Origin: Shimwellia blattae DSM 4481 = NBRC 105725
GTDB taxonomy: Bacteria; Pseudomonadota; Gammaproteobacteria; Enterobacterales; Enterobacteriaceae
Assembly (NCBI RefSeq): GCF_000262305.1
Contig: NC_017910.1
Span: forward strand, 1,240,001 to 1,304,000
DNA: 64,000 bases
Reading direction: 5' to 3'
Positions 16,345-25,447 of the stretch are shown here, piece after piece (positions within the stretch are counted from its first letter, which is position 1; each line of letters begins with the position of its first letter). A program made the translations under genes and the position numbers. The notes beneath the pieces are model-generated. The model saw only the letters and a list, made by a program, of their open reading frames with translations, did no database searches and had not been told where the DNA came from.

Positions 16345-16377
16345 AAGGGCCACATAGCGTGGCCCTTCGTATTTTTA
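16345..16377. terminator. Hairpin terminator after sixA
   Basis: The stem AAGGGCCAC / GTGGCCCTT with loop ATAGC is followed by CGTATTTTT. It lies 34 bases after sixA and 14 bases before the convergent smrB stop. Confidence 0.8.
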
Positions 16378-16390
16378 TTCCGCCTGAAAC

Positions 16391-16942
16391 TTAAGGCAGC
16401 TCTGGCGGCTGCCACTCTTCGGATTCAATCAGCACCAGCAGTGCCGCATCGCCGCCGTACTCTTTCGGGGCCTGGTGAAACGCCATCACATGCGGGTGCT
16501 GGGCCAGCCACAACGGGGTTTGTTGTTTGAGGATATGCTTGCCGTGGCCGTGCATCACGCAGGCGCAGAACAGGTGCTCCCGGCGGCAGGCGGCAATCAG
16601 CGCCCCCAGCTCCTGCTTTGCCTGTAGCTGGGTGAGCCCGTGCAGATCGAGAAACAGCTCCGGCGAGTAGTCCCCGCGGCGCAGTTTTTTCAGCTCAAAG
16701 TGGCTCACGCCTTCCCGCACGTAGCGGGCGGGGCCGTCGCTGGAAAGCAACGGCTGAAACTCATCAGAAAAGTAGTGGCTGTTGTCCACCTGCTCCTGAA
16801 TCAGGCGTTTTTCCGGCACTTCGCTCAGTTTTTTACGTGGCGGGCGGTGGACGATAGTGTCCTGTTTCAGCTCCCGGGTGCCGCGCATTAAGTCGCGAAA
16901 TAGTGTCTGATCGTCACGGGTTAGGGTGGGTTTGTTTTTCAT
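16391..16942 (-). CDS. smrB: Ribosome rescue endonuclease SmrB
   Basis: A 183-residue protein with a C-terminal Smr domain: the DLHGLTQLQAKQEL motif near residue 100 and the HGHGKHILKQQT motif. SmrB binds collided ribosomes and cuts the mRNA between them, starting trans-translation. The N-terminal helix (TLFRDLMRGTRELKQD) is the ribosome-binding extension. It is divergent from prmB, with 160 bases between the starts, as in E. coli. Confidence 0.93.
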   Translation of the reverse strand: MKNKPTLTRDDQTLFRDLMRGTRELKQDTIVHRPPRKKLSEVPEKRLIQEQVDNSHYFSDEFQPLLSSDGPARYVREGVSHFELKKLRRGDYSPELFLDLHGLTQLQAKQELGALIAACRREHLFCACVMHGHGKHILKQQTPLWLAQHPHVMAFHQAPKEYGGDAALLVLIESEEWQPPELP

Positions 16943-17102
16943 ATCGCTCTCAGTTCCTGTCGCTCGCCGGTTATTTTACTCAGTTTGCGCGCCGGTGCTA
17001 AATAAAACCCGCCTGCGGATTGCAGGTTGTCTGCTGATTTGTCGGCCTGTTCATGGCAAACTAGCGCGGTTTAATCAGCACGCACCGCCTGCGGAGGGCA
17101 CA

Positions 17103-18035
17103 GTGGATAAAATTTTCGTTGATGAGGCAGTCAGTGAACTGCACACCATTCAGGACATGCTGCGCTGGGCAGTAAGCCGTTTTAGCGCGGCCGGCATCTG
17201 GTACGGCCACGGGACCGATAACCCCTGGGATGAAGCCGTCCAGCTGGTGCTGCCAAGCCTCTACCTGCCGCTGGATATCCCGGAAGATATGCGTAACTGC
17301 CGCCTGACCTCCAGCGAGCGCCACCGCATTGTGGAGCGGGTGATCCGCCGGATCAACGAGCGCATCCCGGTCGCCTACCTGACCAACAAAGCCTGGTTCT
17401 GCGGCCATGAATTTTATGTTGATGAGCGGGTACTGGTGCCGCGCTCGCCCATTGGCGAACTCATCAATAACCGCTTCCGGGGGCTGGTGGATAACGATCC
17501 GCAGCTGATCCTGGATATGTGCACCGGCAGCGGCTGTATTGCCATCGCCTGTGCTTATGCCTTCCCGGAGGCAGAAGTGGACGCGGTAGATATTTCCACG
17601 GACGCCCTGGCCGTGGCTGAGCAGAACATTGCCGAACACGGCATGGAGCATAACGTGACGCCGATCCGCTCTGATCTGTTCCGCGAGCTGCCGCAGGTGC
17701 AATACGATCTGATCGTCACCAATCCGCCCTATGTGGATGCGGAAGATATGGACGATCTGCCGGACGAATATAAATGCGAACCGGAGCTGGGCCTGGCCTC
17801 CGGCACAGACGGCTTAAAACTGACCCGCCGCATTCTGGCCTGTGCACCAGACTACCTCACTGAAAACGGCGTGTTAATTTGTGAAGTGGGCAACAGCATG
17901 GTACATCTGATGGAGCAATACCCGGATGTGCCATTCACCTGGCTTGAGTTTGACAACGGCGGTGACGGGGTCTTTATGCTGACCAGACAACAGCTACTGG
18001 ACGCCCGCAGCCATTTCAGTATTTACCGGGACTAA
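17103..18035 (+). CDS. prmB: Ribosomal protein L3 N5-glutamine methyltransferase PrmB
   Basis: A 310-residue class I SAM methyltransferase that methylates a glutamine of ribosomal protein L3. Visible are the SAM motif LDMCTGSGCIAIACA and the catalytic TNPPYVDAEDM, the NPPY motif typical of glutamine methylation. The start is the GTG at 17103 behind GGAGGG; the frame is open 59 codons further upstream, but that part has no family match. A hairpin separates it from aroC. Confidence 0.94.
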   Translation: MDKIFVDEAVSELHTIQDMLRWAVSRFSAAGIWYGHGTDNPWDEAVQLVLPSLYLPLDIPEDMRNCRLTSSERHRIVERVIRRINERIPVAYLTNKAWFCGHEFYVDERVLVPRSPIGELINNRFRGLVDNDPQLILDMCTGSGCIAIACAYAFPEAEVDAVDISTDALAVAEQNIAEHGMEHNVTPIRSDLFRELPQVQYDLIVTNPPYVDAEDMDDLPDEYKCEPELGLASGTDGLKLTRRILACAPDYLTENGVLICEVGNSMVHLMEQYPDVPFTWLEFDNGGDGVFMLTRQQLLDARSHFSIYRD

Positions 18036-18048
18036 ACGCCATTATCGT

Positions 18049-18069
18049 GCGGGCACCCCGGGTGCCCGC
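18049..18069 (+). terminator. GC-rich hairpin between prmB and aroC
   Basis: Nine-base arms GCGGGCACC / GGTGCCCGC enclose a 3-base loop. The following bases (CTTTCGGGCC) are not a clean T-run, so termination may be partial and aroC may be partly co-transcribed. Confidence 0.5.
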
Positions 18070-18112
18070 CTTTCGGGCCTTCGACAATAACGACAACGGT
18101 TAAGGAGCCGTG

Positions 18113-19198
18113 ATGGCAGGGAACAGTATTGGACAATTTTTTCGCGTAACCACGTTTGGTGAATCCCACGGCCCGGCACTGGGTTGTATTGTGGACGGTG
18201 TACCGCCGGGCATTCCACTGAGCGAGGCCGATCTGCAACAGGATCTCGACCGCCGCCGCCCGGGCACCTCCCGCTATACCACCCAGCGCCGGGAGCCGGA
18301 TCAGGTTAAAATTCTCTCCGGCGTGTTTGACGGGGTCACCACCGGCACCAGCATTGGCCTGCTGATTGAAAATACCGATCAGCGCTCCCAGGACTACAGC
18401 GCCATTAAAGATCTGTTTCGTCCGGGCCATGCGGATTATACCTACGAGCAAAAATATGGCCTGCGGGACTACCGGGGCGGTGGCCGCTCTTCGGCCCGTG
18501 AAACCGCCATGCGCGTTGCCGCAGGTGCCATAGCCAAAAAGTACCTGGCAGAGAAACACGGCATTGTGATCCGTGGCTGCCTGACCCAGATGGGGGACAT
18601 TCCGCTGGCGATCAAAGAGTGGGAAAGCGTTGAGCAAAACCCGTTCTTCTGCCCGGATCCTGACCAGCTGGAGGCCCTGGACGCGCTGATGCGCACCCTG
18701 AAAAAAGAGGGTGACTCCATCGGCGCCAAAGTGACCGTAGTGGCAGACAACGTACCGCCCGGGCTGGGTGAGCCGGTGTTTGACCGCCTGGATGCGGATA
18801 TCGCCCACGCGCTGATGAGCATCAACGCGGTAAAAGGCGTTGAAATTGGCGATGGCTTCGGTGTGGTGGGCCTGCGTGGCAGCGAAAACCGCGACGAGAT
18901 CACCCGGGAAGGCTTCCAGAGCAACCACGCAGGCGGCATTCTGGGCGGGATCAGCAGCGGCCAGCAGATTATCGCCACCATGGCGCTTAAGCCCACCTCC
19001 AGCATTATGGTTCCCGGGCGTACCCTTAACCGGGCGGGCGAAGAGGTAGAAATGGTCACCCGTGGCCGTCACGATCCTTGCGTGGGGATCCGCGCGGTGC
19101 CGATTGCTGAGGCGATGCTGGCCATTGTTCTGTTAGATCATCTGCTGCGCCAGCGGGCGCAAAATGCGGATGTCGCGTGTGCGCTTGCGCGCTGGTAA
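18113..19198 (+). CDS. aroC: Chorismate synthase
   Basis: A 361-residue FMN-dependent lyase converting 5-enolpyruvylshikimate-3-phosphate to chorismate, the last common step of aromatic synthesis. Signatures present are FRVTTFGESHGPALGCIVDG at the N-terminus, RPGHADYTY with DYRGGGRSSARETA, and the late RHDPCVGIRAVPIAEAM. The ATG at 18113 lies behind AAGGAG; a GTG precedes it by one codon. The stop overlaps the mepA start. Confidence 0.96.
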   Translation: MAGNSIGQFFRVTTFGESHGPALGCIVDGVPPGIPLSEADLQQDLDRRRPGTSRYTTQRREPDQVKILSGVFDGVTTGTSIGLLIENTDQRSQDYSAIKDLFRPGHADYTYEQKYGLRDYRGGGRSSARETAMRVAAGAIAKKYLAEKHGIVIRGCLTQMGDIPLAIKEWESVEQNPFFCPDPDQLEALDALMRTLKKEGDSIGAKVTVVADNVPPGLGEPVFDRLDADIAHALMSINAVKGVEIGDGFGVVGLRGSENRDEITREGFQSNHAGGILGGISSGQQIIATMALKPTSSIMVPGRTLNRAGEEVEMVTRGRHDPCVGIRAVPIAEAMLAIVLLDHLLRQRAQNADVACALARW

Positions 19199-20028
19199 TG
19201 ATGATGAAAAAAGTCTGTTGTGCACTGCTGGCTCTGGCGGCCAGTAGTGTTGCCTGGGGGGCCACCCCGTGGCAGAAAATTACTCACCCCATCTCCGGTA
19301 GTGCCCAGTCCATAGGCTCATTTGCCAATGGCTGCATTATCGGCGCCCAGCCATTAGCGCTGAACTCGCCGGACTACCAGGTAATGCGCACCGATCAGCG
19401 GCGCTATTTTGGCCACCCGGATCTGCTGGCGTTTATCGGGCGGCTCAGCAGCCAGAGCCGCCAGCAGGGGCTGGGAACCTTGCTGATCGGCGATATGGGC
19501 ATGGCAGCGGGCGGGCGCTTCAGTAGCGGGCACGCCAGCCACCAGATTGGCCTGGATGTGGATATCTTCCTGCAGTTACCCCAGGTCCGCTGGAGCCAGG
19601 CCCAGTTGCTGAAACCCCAGGCGCTGGATCTGGTGAACGCCAGCGGGAAGAACGTCTCTGACCGGCTCTGGCAGCCTGAAATCGGCCAGTTGATTAAGCT
19701 GGCCGCCGAAGATCAGGACGTCACGCGCATTTTTGTCAGCCCGGCCATTAAGCAGCGTTTGTGTGAAGAGGCGGGAAGCGAGCGCGACTGGCTGCATAAA
19801 GTCCGCCCGTGGTTCGGGCACCGGGCCCATATGCATGTGCGTCTGCGCTGCCCGGCCGGGAGCCTGGAGTGCCAGGATCAGCCTGCACCACCACCGGGAG
19901 ACGGCTGCGGTGCAGAGCTGCAAAGCTGGTTCGAACCGCCAAAACCGGGCAGTACGTCGCCGGTGAAAAAATCACCGCCGCCATTACCCCCTTCATGCCA
20001 GGCACTACTGGATGAACATGTACTGTGA
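19198..20028 (+). CDS. mepA: Penicillin-insensitive murein endopeptidase MepA
   Basis: A periplasmic LAS-type metallopeptidase (family M74) that cuts D-Ala-mDAP cross-links in peptidoglycan. A signal peptide ends near residue 20 (AASSVAWG/ATPWQ). Zinc ligands are in SSGHASHQIGLDVDIF and in HRAHMHVRLRCP; six cysteines suggest disulfides. Three ATG codons follow each other (19198, 19201, 19204); the first overlaps the aroC stop and implies coupling, the third matches the usual N-terminus. A strong terminator follows. Confidence 0.93.
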   Translation: MMMKKVCCALLALAASSVAWGATPWQKITHPISGSAQSIGSFANGCIIGAQPLALNSPDYQVMRTDQRRYFGHPDLLAFIGRLSSQSRQQGLGTLLIGDMGMAAGGRFSSGHASHQIGLDVDIFLQLPQVRWSQAQLLKPQALDLVNASGKNVSDRLWQPEIGQLIKLAAEDQDVTRIFVSPAIKQRLCEEAGSERDWLHKVRPWFGHRAHMHVRLRCPAGSLECQDQPAPPPGDGCGAELQSWFEPPKPGSTSPVKKSPPPLPPSCQALLDEHVL

Positions 20029-20052
20029 TGAACGGCGCGAATAGCTAACCCA

Positions 20053-20092
20053 GAAACCCGAAACCGGTGCCCCCGGTTTCGGGTTTTATTTT
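20053..20092 (+). terminator. Strong terminator after mepA
   Basis: The stem AAACCCGAAACCGG / CCGGTTTCGGGTTT with a short loop is followed by TATTTTTC, about 25 bases after the mepA stop. It separates mepA from yfcA. Confidence 0.88.
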
Positions 20093-20129
20093 TCTTAAAA
20101 TAATAATCAGACAGAGGTCAGGGAAACGC

Positions 20130-20942
20130 ATGGATATGCTGGATTCGGTGTTTATGGTTTCACCACTGGTGCTGGTGGGGCTGTTTTTTGTGGCAATGCT
20201 GGCGGGGTTTATTGATGCGCTGGCCGGGGGCGGCGGGCTGCTTACCGTACCGGCGCTGATGGCGGTGGGCTTCTCCCCGGCCCATGCCCTGGCAACCAAT
20301 AAACTCCAGGCCTGCGGGGGCTCTGTGGCGGCGAGCCTCTATTTTATTCGCCAGCGGGTGGTCAGCCTTAAGGATCAGAAACTGAATATCGCCATGACGT
20401 TTATCGGCTCTACCGCCGGGGCGCTGCTGGTTCAGCATATCAAGGCGGATGTACTGCGCCAGATCCTGCCGTTGCTGATTATTGGTATCGGGCTCTATTT
20501 TCTGCTGATGCCGCGCCTGGGCGAGGAAGATCGCCATCGCCGCCTGTACGGCCTGCCGTTTGCGCTGGTGGCCGGGGGATGCGTGGGGTTTTATGATGGT
20601 TTCTTCGGCCCCGGGGCCGGATCGTTTTACGCACTGGCATTTGTCTCGCTTTGCGGGTATAACCTCGCCAAATCAACTGCGCATGCCAAGGTGCTGAATG
20701 CCACCTCCAATCTGGGCGGGCTGCTGCTGTTTATCCTCGGCGGTCAGGTCGTCTGGGGAACCGGCTTTGTAATGATGGCCGGTCAGTTTTGCGGTGCACG
20801 GGTAGGATCGCGCCTGGTACTGAGCAAGGGACAACGGCTGATCCGGCCGATGATAGTGATTGTCTCCGCCGTGATGAGTGCCAAACTGCTTTTTGATAGC
20901 CACGGGCAGCAACTGCTGCACTGGCTGGGATGGATGTCATGA
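20130..20942 (+). CDS. yfcA: TSUP-family membrane protein YfcA
   Basis: A 270-residue inner-membrane protein with about eight transmembrane helices, of the TauE/SafE (DUF81, TSUP) family of presumed sulfur-compound or anion exporters. Typical segments are LAGFIDALAGGGGLLTVPAL, ATNKLQACGGSVAASLYF and GFYDGFFGPGAGSFYALAF, the two half-repeats of the family. I start at 20130, which matches the E. coli N-terminus; the frame is open upstream. The stop overlaps the epmC ATG. The substrate is unknown. Confidence 0.9.
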   Translation: MDMLDSVFMVSPLVLVGLFFVAMLAGFIDALAGGGGLLTVPALMAVGFSPAHALATNKLQACGGSVAASLYFIRQRVVSLKDQKLNIAMTFIGSTAGALLVQHIKADVLRQILPLLIIGIGLYFLLMPRLGEEDRHRRLYGLPFALVAGGCVGFYDGFFGPGAGSFYALAFVSLCGYNLAKSTAHAKVLNATSNLGGLLLFILGGQVVWGTGFVMMAGQFCGARVGSRLVLSKGQRLIRPMIVIVSAVMSAKLLFDSHGQQLLHWLGWMS

Positions 20943-21493
20943 CCACCAGTAATCAACACCACTACCAGCAGCTGATTGATATTTTCAATCACTGCTTTGC
21001 CACCGAATACAACACCCGGCTGGTTAAAGGGGACGACGAGCCCATCTACCTGCCGGCAGATGCCAGCGAGCCCTGGAACCGTATCGTGTTCGCGCACGGC
21101 TACTATGCCAGCGCCATTCATGAAATCTCCCACTGGTGCATTGCCGGAAAGGCGCGCCGGGAGCTGGTTGACTTCGGCTACTGGTATTGCCCGGACGGAC
21201 GCGACAGGCAAACCCAGAGTGAATTTGAGAATGTTGAGGTTAAACCCCAGGCCCTGGACTGGTTATTCTGTGTTGCGGCGGGGTTTCCGTTTAATGTCAG
21301 CTGCGACAACCTCAATGGCGACTTTGAGCCGGACCGGATAGCCTTCCAGCGCCGGGTACACGCCCAGGTCATGGATTATCTGGCGCAGGGGATCCCGCCA
21401 CGCCCGGCGCGGCTGATTAGCGCCCTGCACGACTATTACAAAACCCCGCCACTGGCTGCTGAGCAGTTTCCGTGGCCGGAAGATTTAAACTGA
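20939..21493 (+). CDS. epmC: Elongation factor P hydroxylase EpmC
   Basis: A 184-residue protein of the EpmC (YfcM) family, which hydroxylates the lysylated Lys34 of elongation factor P after EpmA and EpmB have acted. The probable iron ligands are in SAIHEISHWCIAGKARRE; the DFGYWYCPDGRD and FCVAAGFPFNVSCDNL blocks are conserved. The ATG at 20939 overlaps the yfcA stop (ATGA) and gives the normal length; another ATG lies three codons upstream. Confidence 0.92.
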   Translation: MTTSNQHHYQQLIDIFNHCFATEYNTRLVKGDDEPIYLPADASEPWNRIVFAHGYYASAIHEISHWCIAGKARRELVDFGYWYCPDGRDRQTQSEFENVEVKPQALDWLFCVAAGFPFNVSCDNLNGDFEPDRIAFQRRVHAQVMDYLAQGIPPRPARLISALHDYYKTPPLAAEQFPWPEDLN

Positions 21494-21518
21494 TGCTATG
21501 CAATAGGACGGAGATACG

Positions 21519-21797
21519 ATGATCGCGGAATTTGAAAGCCACATTCTGGCGCAGATAGACAAGATGGTGGAGCACGCCAGTGATGATGAACTCTTTGCCA
21601 GCGGTTATCTGCGCGGCCACCTGACTCTGGCGGTAGCCGAGCTTGAGCAGCACGGTGAGCCAACGCCACAGGCGCTTAATGACCAGGTGGTCCACAGTAT
21701 TGAAAAAGCCATCCAGGCCGGTGAGCTGACCCCCCGGGATCGCGTACTGGTTCAGGAGATGTGGTCCACGCTGTATCAGCAGGCCCGGGCCCGCTGA
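21519..21797 (+). CDS. yfcL: YfcL family protein
   Basis: A 92-residue acidic helical protein nearly identical in pattern to E. coli YfcL (MIAEFESHILAQIDKMVEHA, DDELFASGYLRGHLTLAVAE). Its function is not established. It lies 25 bases after epmC and ends just before a strong terminator, so it is the last gene of yfcA-epmC-yfcL. Confidence 0.88.
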   Translation: MIAEFESHILAQIDKMVEHASDDELFASGYLRGHLTLAVAELEQHGEPTPQALNDQVVHSIEKAIQAGELTPRDRVLVQEMWSTLYQQARAR

Positions 21798-21817
21798 GCC
21801 AGGGCAGATGCCAGTCC

Positions 21818-21849
21818 ATGCCGGGGATTGCCCCGGCATTTTTGTTTTT
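21818..21849 (+). terminator. Terminator after yfcL, overlapping the mnmC stop
   Basis: The stem ATGCCGGGG / CCCCGGCAT with a 4-base loop is followed by TTTTTGTTTTT. It overlaps the last codon of the convergent mnmC gene. Confidence 0.88.
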
Positions 21850-23845
21850 ATACCGGGCGGCCTTTGAGGAGCTTACGCACCCACAGGCGGTTCGGGTTCA
21901 GGGCGGCGAGGGTGTCGGCATCCAGCGGCAGCGGCTCGTCGTTCATCTGGGAGGCCAGCAGCTCCGCAGCCAGCGGCGCGCTGCATAACCCCCGGGAGCC
22001 CAGCGCGCCGAGGACAAACAGATCCGGGTGAACCGGGGCGCTCACGGCGCTGTCTTGCCTGGTTGCCAGCCCGGCATACGCACTGAGGGTGGCTTCATAG
22101 TCCGGCGCGTTGCCCACCAGCGGCAGATGATCGCGGATGGCCCCGCGCACCCCGCTGCGGGATGCCCCGGCGCTGACATCCACCTCCCGGACCCAGGTTG
22201 CACCCGGCAGGCAGTCTGCCAGGCGCTGGCGGTTGTGCTGCTGGTCCTCGTCCCGGTATGTGGTGTCGCTACTGCCCCGGTGGTAACTGGCGCCAATACA
22301 GTGTTGCCCGTCTGCCGGGTTGTATGGGGTCATATAGCCGTCATAACACAGCACCTGGCGCAGCTGCATCAGCTGTGGCGTGGTCGGAATATGGCTGACC
22401 TGGCCCGCCACCGGATAGAGCGGCAGCTCCGCTGTCTGGGCGAACTGGCCAAGCTGCCAGCCGTTGGCCAGCACCACCACCGGGTGGCGGGCCTGCTCCC
22501 CGTTACTGAAAGCCAGCAGCCAGTCATCCGCCTGGCGGGTGAGGGAGGTTACCTGATGCCGGTAGCGCAGTACCGCGCCCCGGCGGGCAGCAAGCTCACA
22601 TAATCCCGCCGTCAGCTGTGCCGGGCTCAGCCAGCCTCCCGCCGGGTAGGTGATACCACCGCAGCCGGTCTCCAGCCCGCACAGCTGCGCGCTTTGCGGC
22701 GCGCTGAAGGCCTGTGCCAGCGCGTCGGGCAATGCCAGCGCCAGCATCTGGTCAATCTTCGCCTGGCTTTTTTCATCCCACGCCAGCTGGCTGACCCCGC
22801 ACCAGTCGTGATCAAAGGCCACCGGCTGCTGGTCATACTCCCGCCGGGCGAAGGTAAACGCCGCCGTGAAAAAGCGGGTCAGGGCGGGATCATGCTGGCT
22901 GAGTAGCGGATAGAGCGCCCCCTGGTGATTACCGCTGGCCCCCCGGGCGGGTTGATCATCGGCACAATAGAGGGTCACCTGCCAGCCGCGCTGTAGTAGC
23001 TTCAGCGCCAGCAGGGCGCTGGCAATGCCGCCACCGGCGATGGCGACATCGCGCCCGCTGGCCGGGCTGCGGGTATACCAGGGGGCGCTGGCCGGCTGCG
23101 GGACGGCGGCAGGCAGTACGCCCACCAGCATCTCCCGTTTGCGGCCAAAGCCTTTTTGTTTTTGCATGGTGAAGCCCGCTTCCTGTAACCCACGGCGCAC
23201 AAACCCGGCGGAGGTAAAGGTTGCAACGGTGCCGTCTGCCCGGGCGAGATGCGCCATGGCGTTAAACAGGGCCGGGGTCCACATGTCCGGGTTTTTGGCC
23301 GGGGCGAAACCATCCAGAAACCAGGCGTCCACTTTATGGCGCGCACTGTCGTCCAGCTGCGCCAGAGTGTCGTTAATGTCGCCAAACCACAGATCCAGGG
23401 TCACGCGGCCACTGGCCAGCAGCAGGCGGTGGCAGCCCGGCAGGGGCAGGGGCCAGTGGGCCTGCAGTTCACCGGCCCAGGGGGCCAGCTCCGGCCAGTG
23501 ACTGTGGGCGAGGGCCAGATCCTGCGGGGTCAGGGGGAATTTTTCAAAACTGATAAAGTGCAGGCGGCGCAGTGTGGCGCCGGGCTGCTGCCGGCAAAAG
23601 GCGTCAAAGGCCTGCCAGAGCGTCAGGAAATTCAGCCCCGTACCGAAGCCGCTTTCCGCCACCACAAAGGACTCCCGGGGGTGGTGGTTGAAACGCGCCG
23701 GGATCTGATTTCCCCCCAGGAAAACATAGCGGGTCTCTTCCAGACCGTTGTCCCGGGAAAAATAAACGTCATCAAATTCTCGGGATACAGGTGTACCCTC
23801 ATCGTCAAACTTCAGGTTGGCGGGTTGTATAGTGGTTTGTTTCAC
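21848..23845 (-). CDS. mnmC: Bifunctional tRNA wobble-uridine enzyme MnmC
   Basis: A 665-residue fusion finishing mnm5s2U34 in tRNA. The N-terminal methyltransferase domain has SAM motifs ESGFGTGLNFLTLWQAF and the DAWFLDGFAPAKNPDMW block. From about residue 260 an FAD oxidase domain begins (IAGGGIASALLALKLL) that converts cmnm5U to nm5U, which the first domain then methylates. I start at the GTG at 23845, giving VKQTTIQPANL like the E. coli N-terminus; the frame runs open 102 codons further, across the fabB promoter, which is not coding. It is divergent from fabB. Confidence 0.95.
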   Translation of the reverse strand: MKQTTIQPANLKFDDEGTPVSREFDDVYFSRDNGLEETRYVFLGGNQIPARFNHHPRESFVVAESGFGTGLNFLTLWQAFDAFCRQQPGATLRRLHFISFEKFPLTPQDLALAHSHWPELAPWAGELQAHWPLPLPGCHRLLLASGRVTLDLWFGDINDTLAQLDDSARHKVDAWFLDGFAPAKNPDMWTPALFNAMAHLARADGTVATFTSAGFVRRGLQEAGFTMQKQKGFGRKREMLVGVLPAAVPQPASAPWYTRSPASGRDVAIAGGGIASALLALKLLQRGWQVTLYCADDQPARGASGNHQGALYPLLSQHDPALTRFFTAAFTFARREYDQQPVAFDHDWCGVSQLAWDEKSQAKIDQMLALALPDALAQAFSAPQSAQLCGLETGCGGITYPAGGWLSPAQLTAGLCELAARRGAVLRYRHQVTSLTRQADDWLLAFSNGEQARHPVVVLANGWQLGQFAQTAELPLYPVAGQVSHIPTTPQLMQLRQVLCYDGYMTPYNPADGQHCIGASYHRGSSDTTYRDEDQQHNRQRLADCLPGATWVREVDVSAGASRSGVRGAIRDHLPLVGNAPDYEATLSAYAGLATRQDSAVSAPVHPDLFVLGALGSRGLCSAPLAAELLASQMNDEPLPLDADTLAALNPNRLWVRKLLKGRPV

Positions 23846-23920
23846 GTAAGTTGCTCGTGTGACAGGCGGTGGCACGATCTTAACCAGCCATGTGAATGGG
23901 CGCAAATTTACAGACTTTTT

Positions 23921-23937
23921 GCCTGATCGGACTTGTT
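23921..23937 (+). promoter_or_regulatory. FadR activator site of fabB
   Basis: GCCTGATCGGACTTGTT resembles the FadR operator (CTGGTC-x-GAC-x-TGTT). FadR activates fabB when long-chain acyl-CoA is low. It lies 84 bases upstream of the fabB start, as in E. coli. Confidence 0.75.
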
Positions 23938-23938
23938 C

Positions 23939-23956
23939 GGCGTACAAGTGTACGCT
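23939..23956 (+). promoter_or_regulatory. FabR repressor site of fabB
   Basis: GGCGTACAAGTGTACGCT is a near-perfect palindrome (GCGTACA-x2-TGTACGC) matching the FabR box. FabR represses fabB in response to unsaturated acyl groups. It abuts the FadR site directly, which gives the known dual control of unsaturated fatty acid synthesis. Confidence 0.85.
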
Positions 23957-24010
23957 ATTGTGCCTCCCGATTCTTAAATTTTTTAAGTTACGACTTATAG
24001 AGGGTATTGA

Positions 24011-25228
24011 ATGAAACGTGCAGTGATTACTGGCCTGGGCATCGTTTCCAGCATCGGTAATAACCAGCAGGAAGTCCTGGCATCTCTGCGTGAAGGGCGC
24101 TCCGGGATCACTTTCTCTCAGGAATTCGCCGATGCCGGCATGCGCAGCCACGTATGGGGTAACGTAAAACTGGACACCACTGGTTTAATCGATCGCAAAG
24201 TGGTCCGTTTCATGAATGACGCCTCCATCTACGCCTACCTCTCCATGCAGCAGGCAGTGCAGGATGCTGGTCTGAAAGAAGAGGTGTACCAGAATAACCC
24301 GCGTGTTGGCCTGATTGCCGGCTCCGGCGGCTCTTCTAAATCTCAGGTTTTTGGTGCCGATGCCATGCGCAGCCCGCGCGGCCTGAAAGCCGTAGGCCCA
24401 TATGTGGTGACGAAAGCCATGGCCTCTGCGGTGTCTGCCTGCCTGGCAACCCCGTTTAAAATCCACGGTGTTAACTACTCCATCAGCTCCGCCTGTGCGA
24501 CCTCTGCCCACTGCATCGGCAGCGCGGTAGAGCAGATCCAGCTGGGTAAACAGGACATTGTGTTTGCTGGCGGCGGCGAAGAGCTGTGCTGGGAAATGGC
24601 CTGTGAATTCGACGCGATGGGCGCGCTGTCTACCAAATACAACGCAACGCCGGATAAAGCCTCCCGTACCTATGACGCACACCGCGATGGTTTTGTTATC
24701 GCAGGCGGCGGCGGTATGGTGGTGGTTGAAGAGCTGGAACACGCTCTGGCCCGCGGTGCGCATATCTACGCGGAAGTGGTTGGCTACGGTGCCACCTCTG
24801 ACGGCGCGGATATGGTTGCCCCGTCTGGTGAAGGCGCGGTGCGCTGCATGAAGATGGCGATGGACGGTGTGGACACCCCTATCGACTACCTCAACACCCA
24901 CGGCACTTCTACCCCGGTAGGTGACGTTAAAGAGCTGGGCGCCATTCGCGATGTCTTTGGCGACAATACCCCGGCCATGTCTGCGACCAAAGCAATGACC
25001 GGCCACTCTCTGGGGGCAGCAGGCGCCCAGGAAGCTATCTACTCTCTGCTGATGCTGGAACACGGCTTTATCGCCCCGAGCATTAACATCGAAGAGATGG
25101 ATGAGCAGGCCAAAGGCATGAACATCATCACCGAGCCGACCGAACGCCAGCTGACGACGGTTATGTCTAACAGCTTCGGTTTTGGCGGCACCAACGCCAC
25201 CCTGGTCATGCGTAAATACAGCGCATAA
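24011..25228 (+). CDS. fabB: 3-oxoacyl-[ACP] synthase I (FabB)
   Basis: A 405-residue condensing enzyme of type II fatty acid synthesis, needed for elongating the cis-3-decenoyl intermediate of unsaturated fatty acids. The catalytic triad is visible: the nucleophilic Cys near residue 163 in SISSACATSAHC, His near 298 in NTHGTSTPVGD and His near 333 in TGHSLGAAGAQE. The C-terminal NSFGFGGTNATLV is the family end motif. Codon use is that of a highly expressed gene. It is monocistronic, with FadR and FabR sites upstream and a terminator behind. Confidence 0.97.
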   Translation: MKRAVITGLGIVSSIGNNQQEVLASLREGRSGITFSQEFADAGMRSHVWGNVKLDTTGLIDRKVVRFMNDASIYAYLSMQQAVQDAGLKEEVYQNNPRVGLIAGSGGSSKSQVFGADAMRSPRGLKAVGPYVVTKAMASAVSACLATPFKIHGVNYSISSACATSAHCIGSAVEQIQLGKQDIVFAGGGEELCWEMACEFDAMGALSTKYNATPDKASRTYDAHRDGFVIAGGGGMVVVEELEHALARGAHIYAEVVGYGATSDGADMVAPSGEGAVRCMKMAMDGVDTPIDYLNTHGTSTPVGDVKELGAIRDVFGDNTPAMSATKAMTGHSLGAAGAQEAIYSLLMLEHGFIAPSINIEEMDEQAKGMNIITEPTERQLTTVMSNSFGFGGTNATLVMRKYSA

Positions 25229-25250
25229 CCGGCAAGCGGTAAGTGACATA

Positions 25251-25273
25251 AAGGGGCTGATTAGCCCCTTTTT
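25251..25273 (+). terminator. Terminator after fabB
   Basis: AAGGGGCT / AGCCCCTT with a 4-base loop is followed by TTT, about 22 bases after the stop. Confidence 0.85.
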
Positions 25274-25447
25274 CGTTGTTGTGTGCATTGACTCGGCCCC
25301 GCGGAGCAGGCACACTTCCTGCCCTCAACAATACCGCCCGGTATTGCGTAAGCGTTTCACGTCAACCAACGCGCCTTAAACCTGATAATCGGGTGGAGAA
25401 GGCGTGGTCTGTTCCCGCCTTACTTCGCAACATGGGAGTAAAGCCTA

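Noticed and set aside
23846..24151. In-frame extension of mnmC by 102 codons
   Set aside because: It crosses the fabB promoter with its FadR and FabR sites; the GTG at 23845 matches the known N-terminus.
24185..25315. 376-codon open frame opposite fabB
   Set aside because: Antisense shadow of fabB; His/Arg/Gly-rich composition and no homologous pattern.
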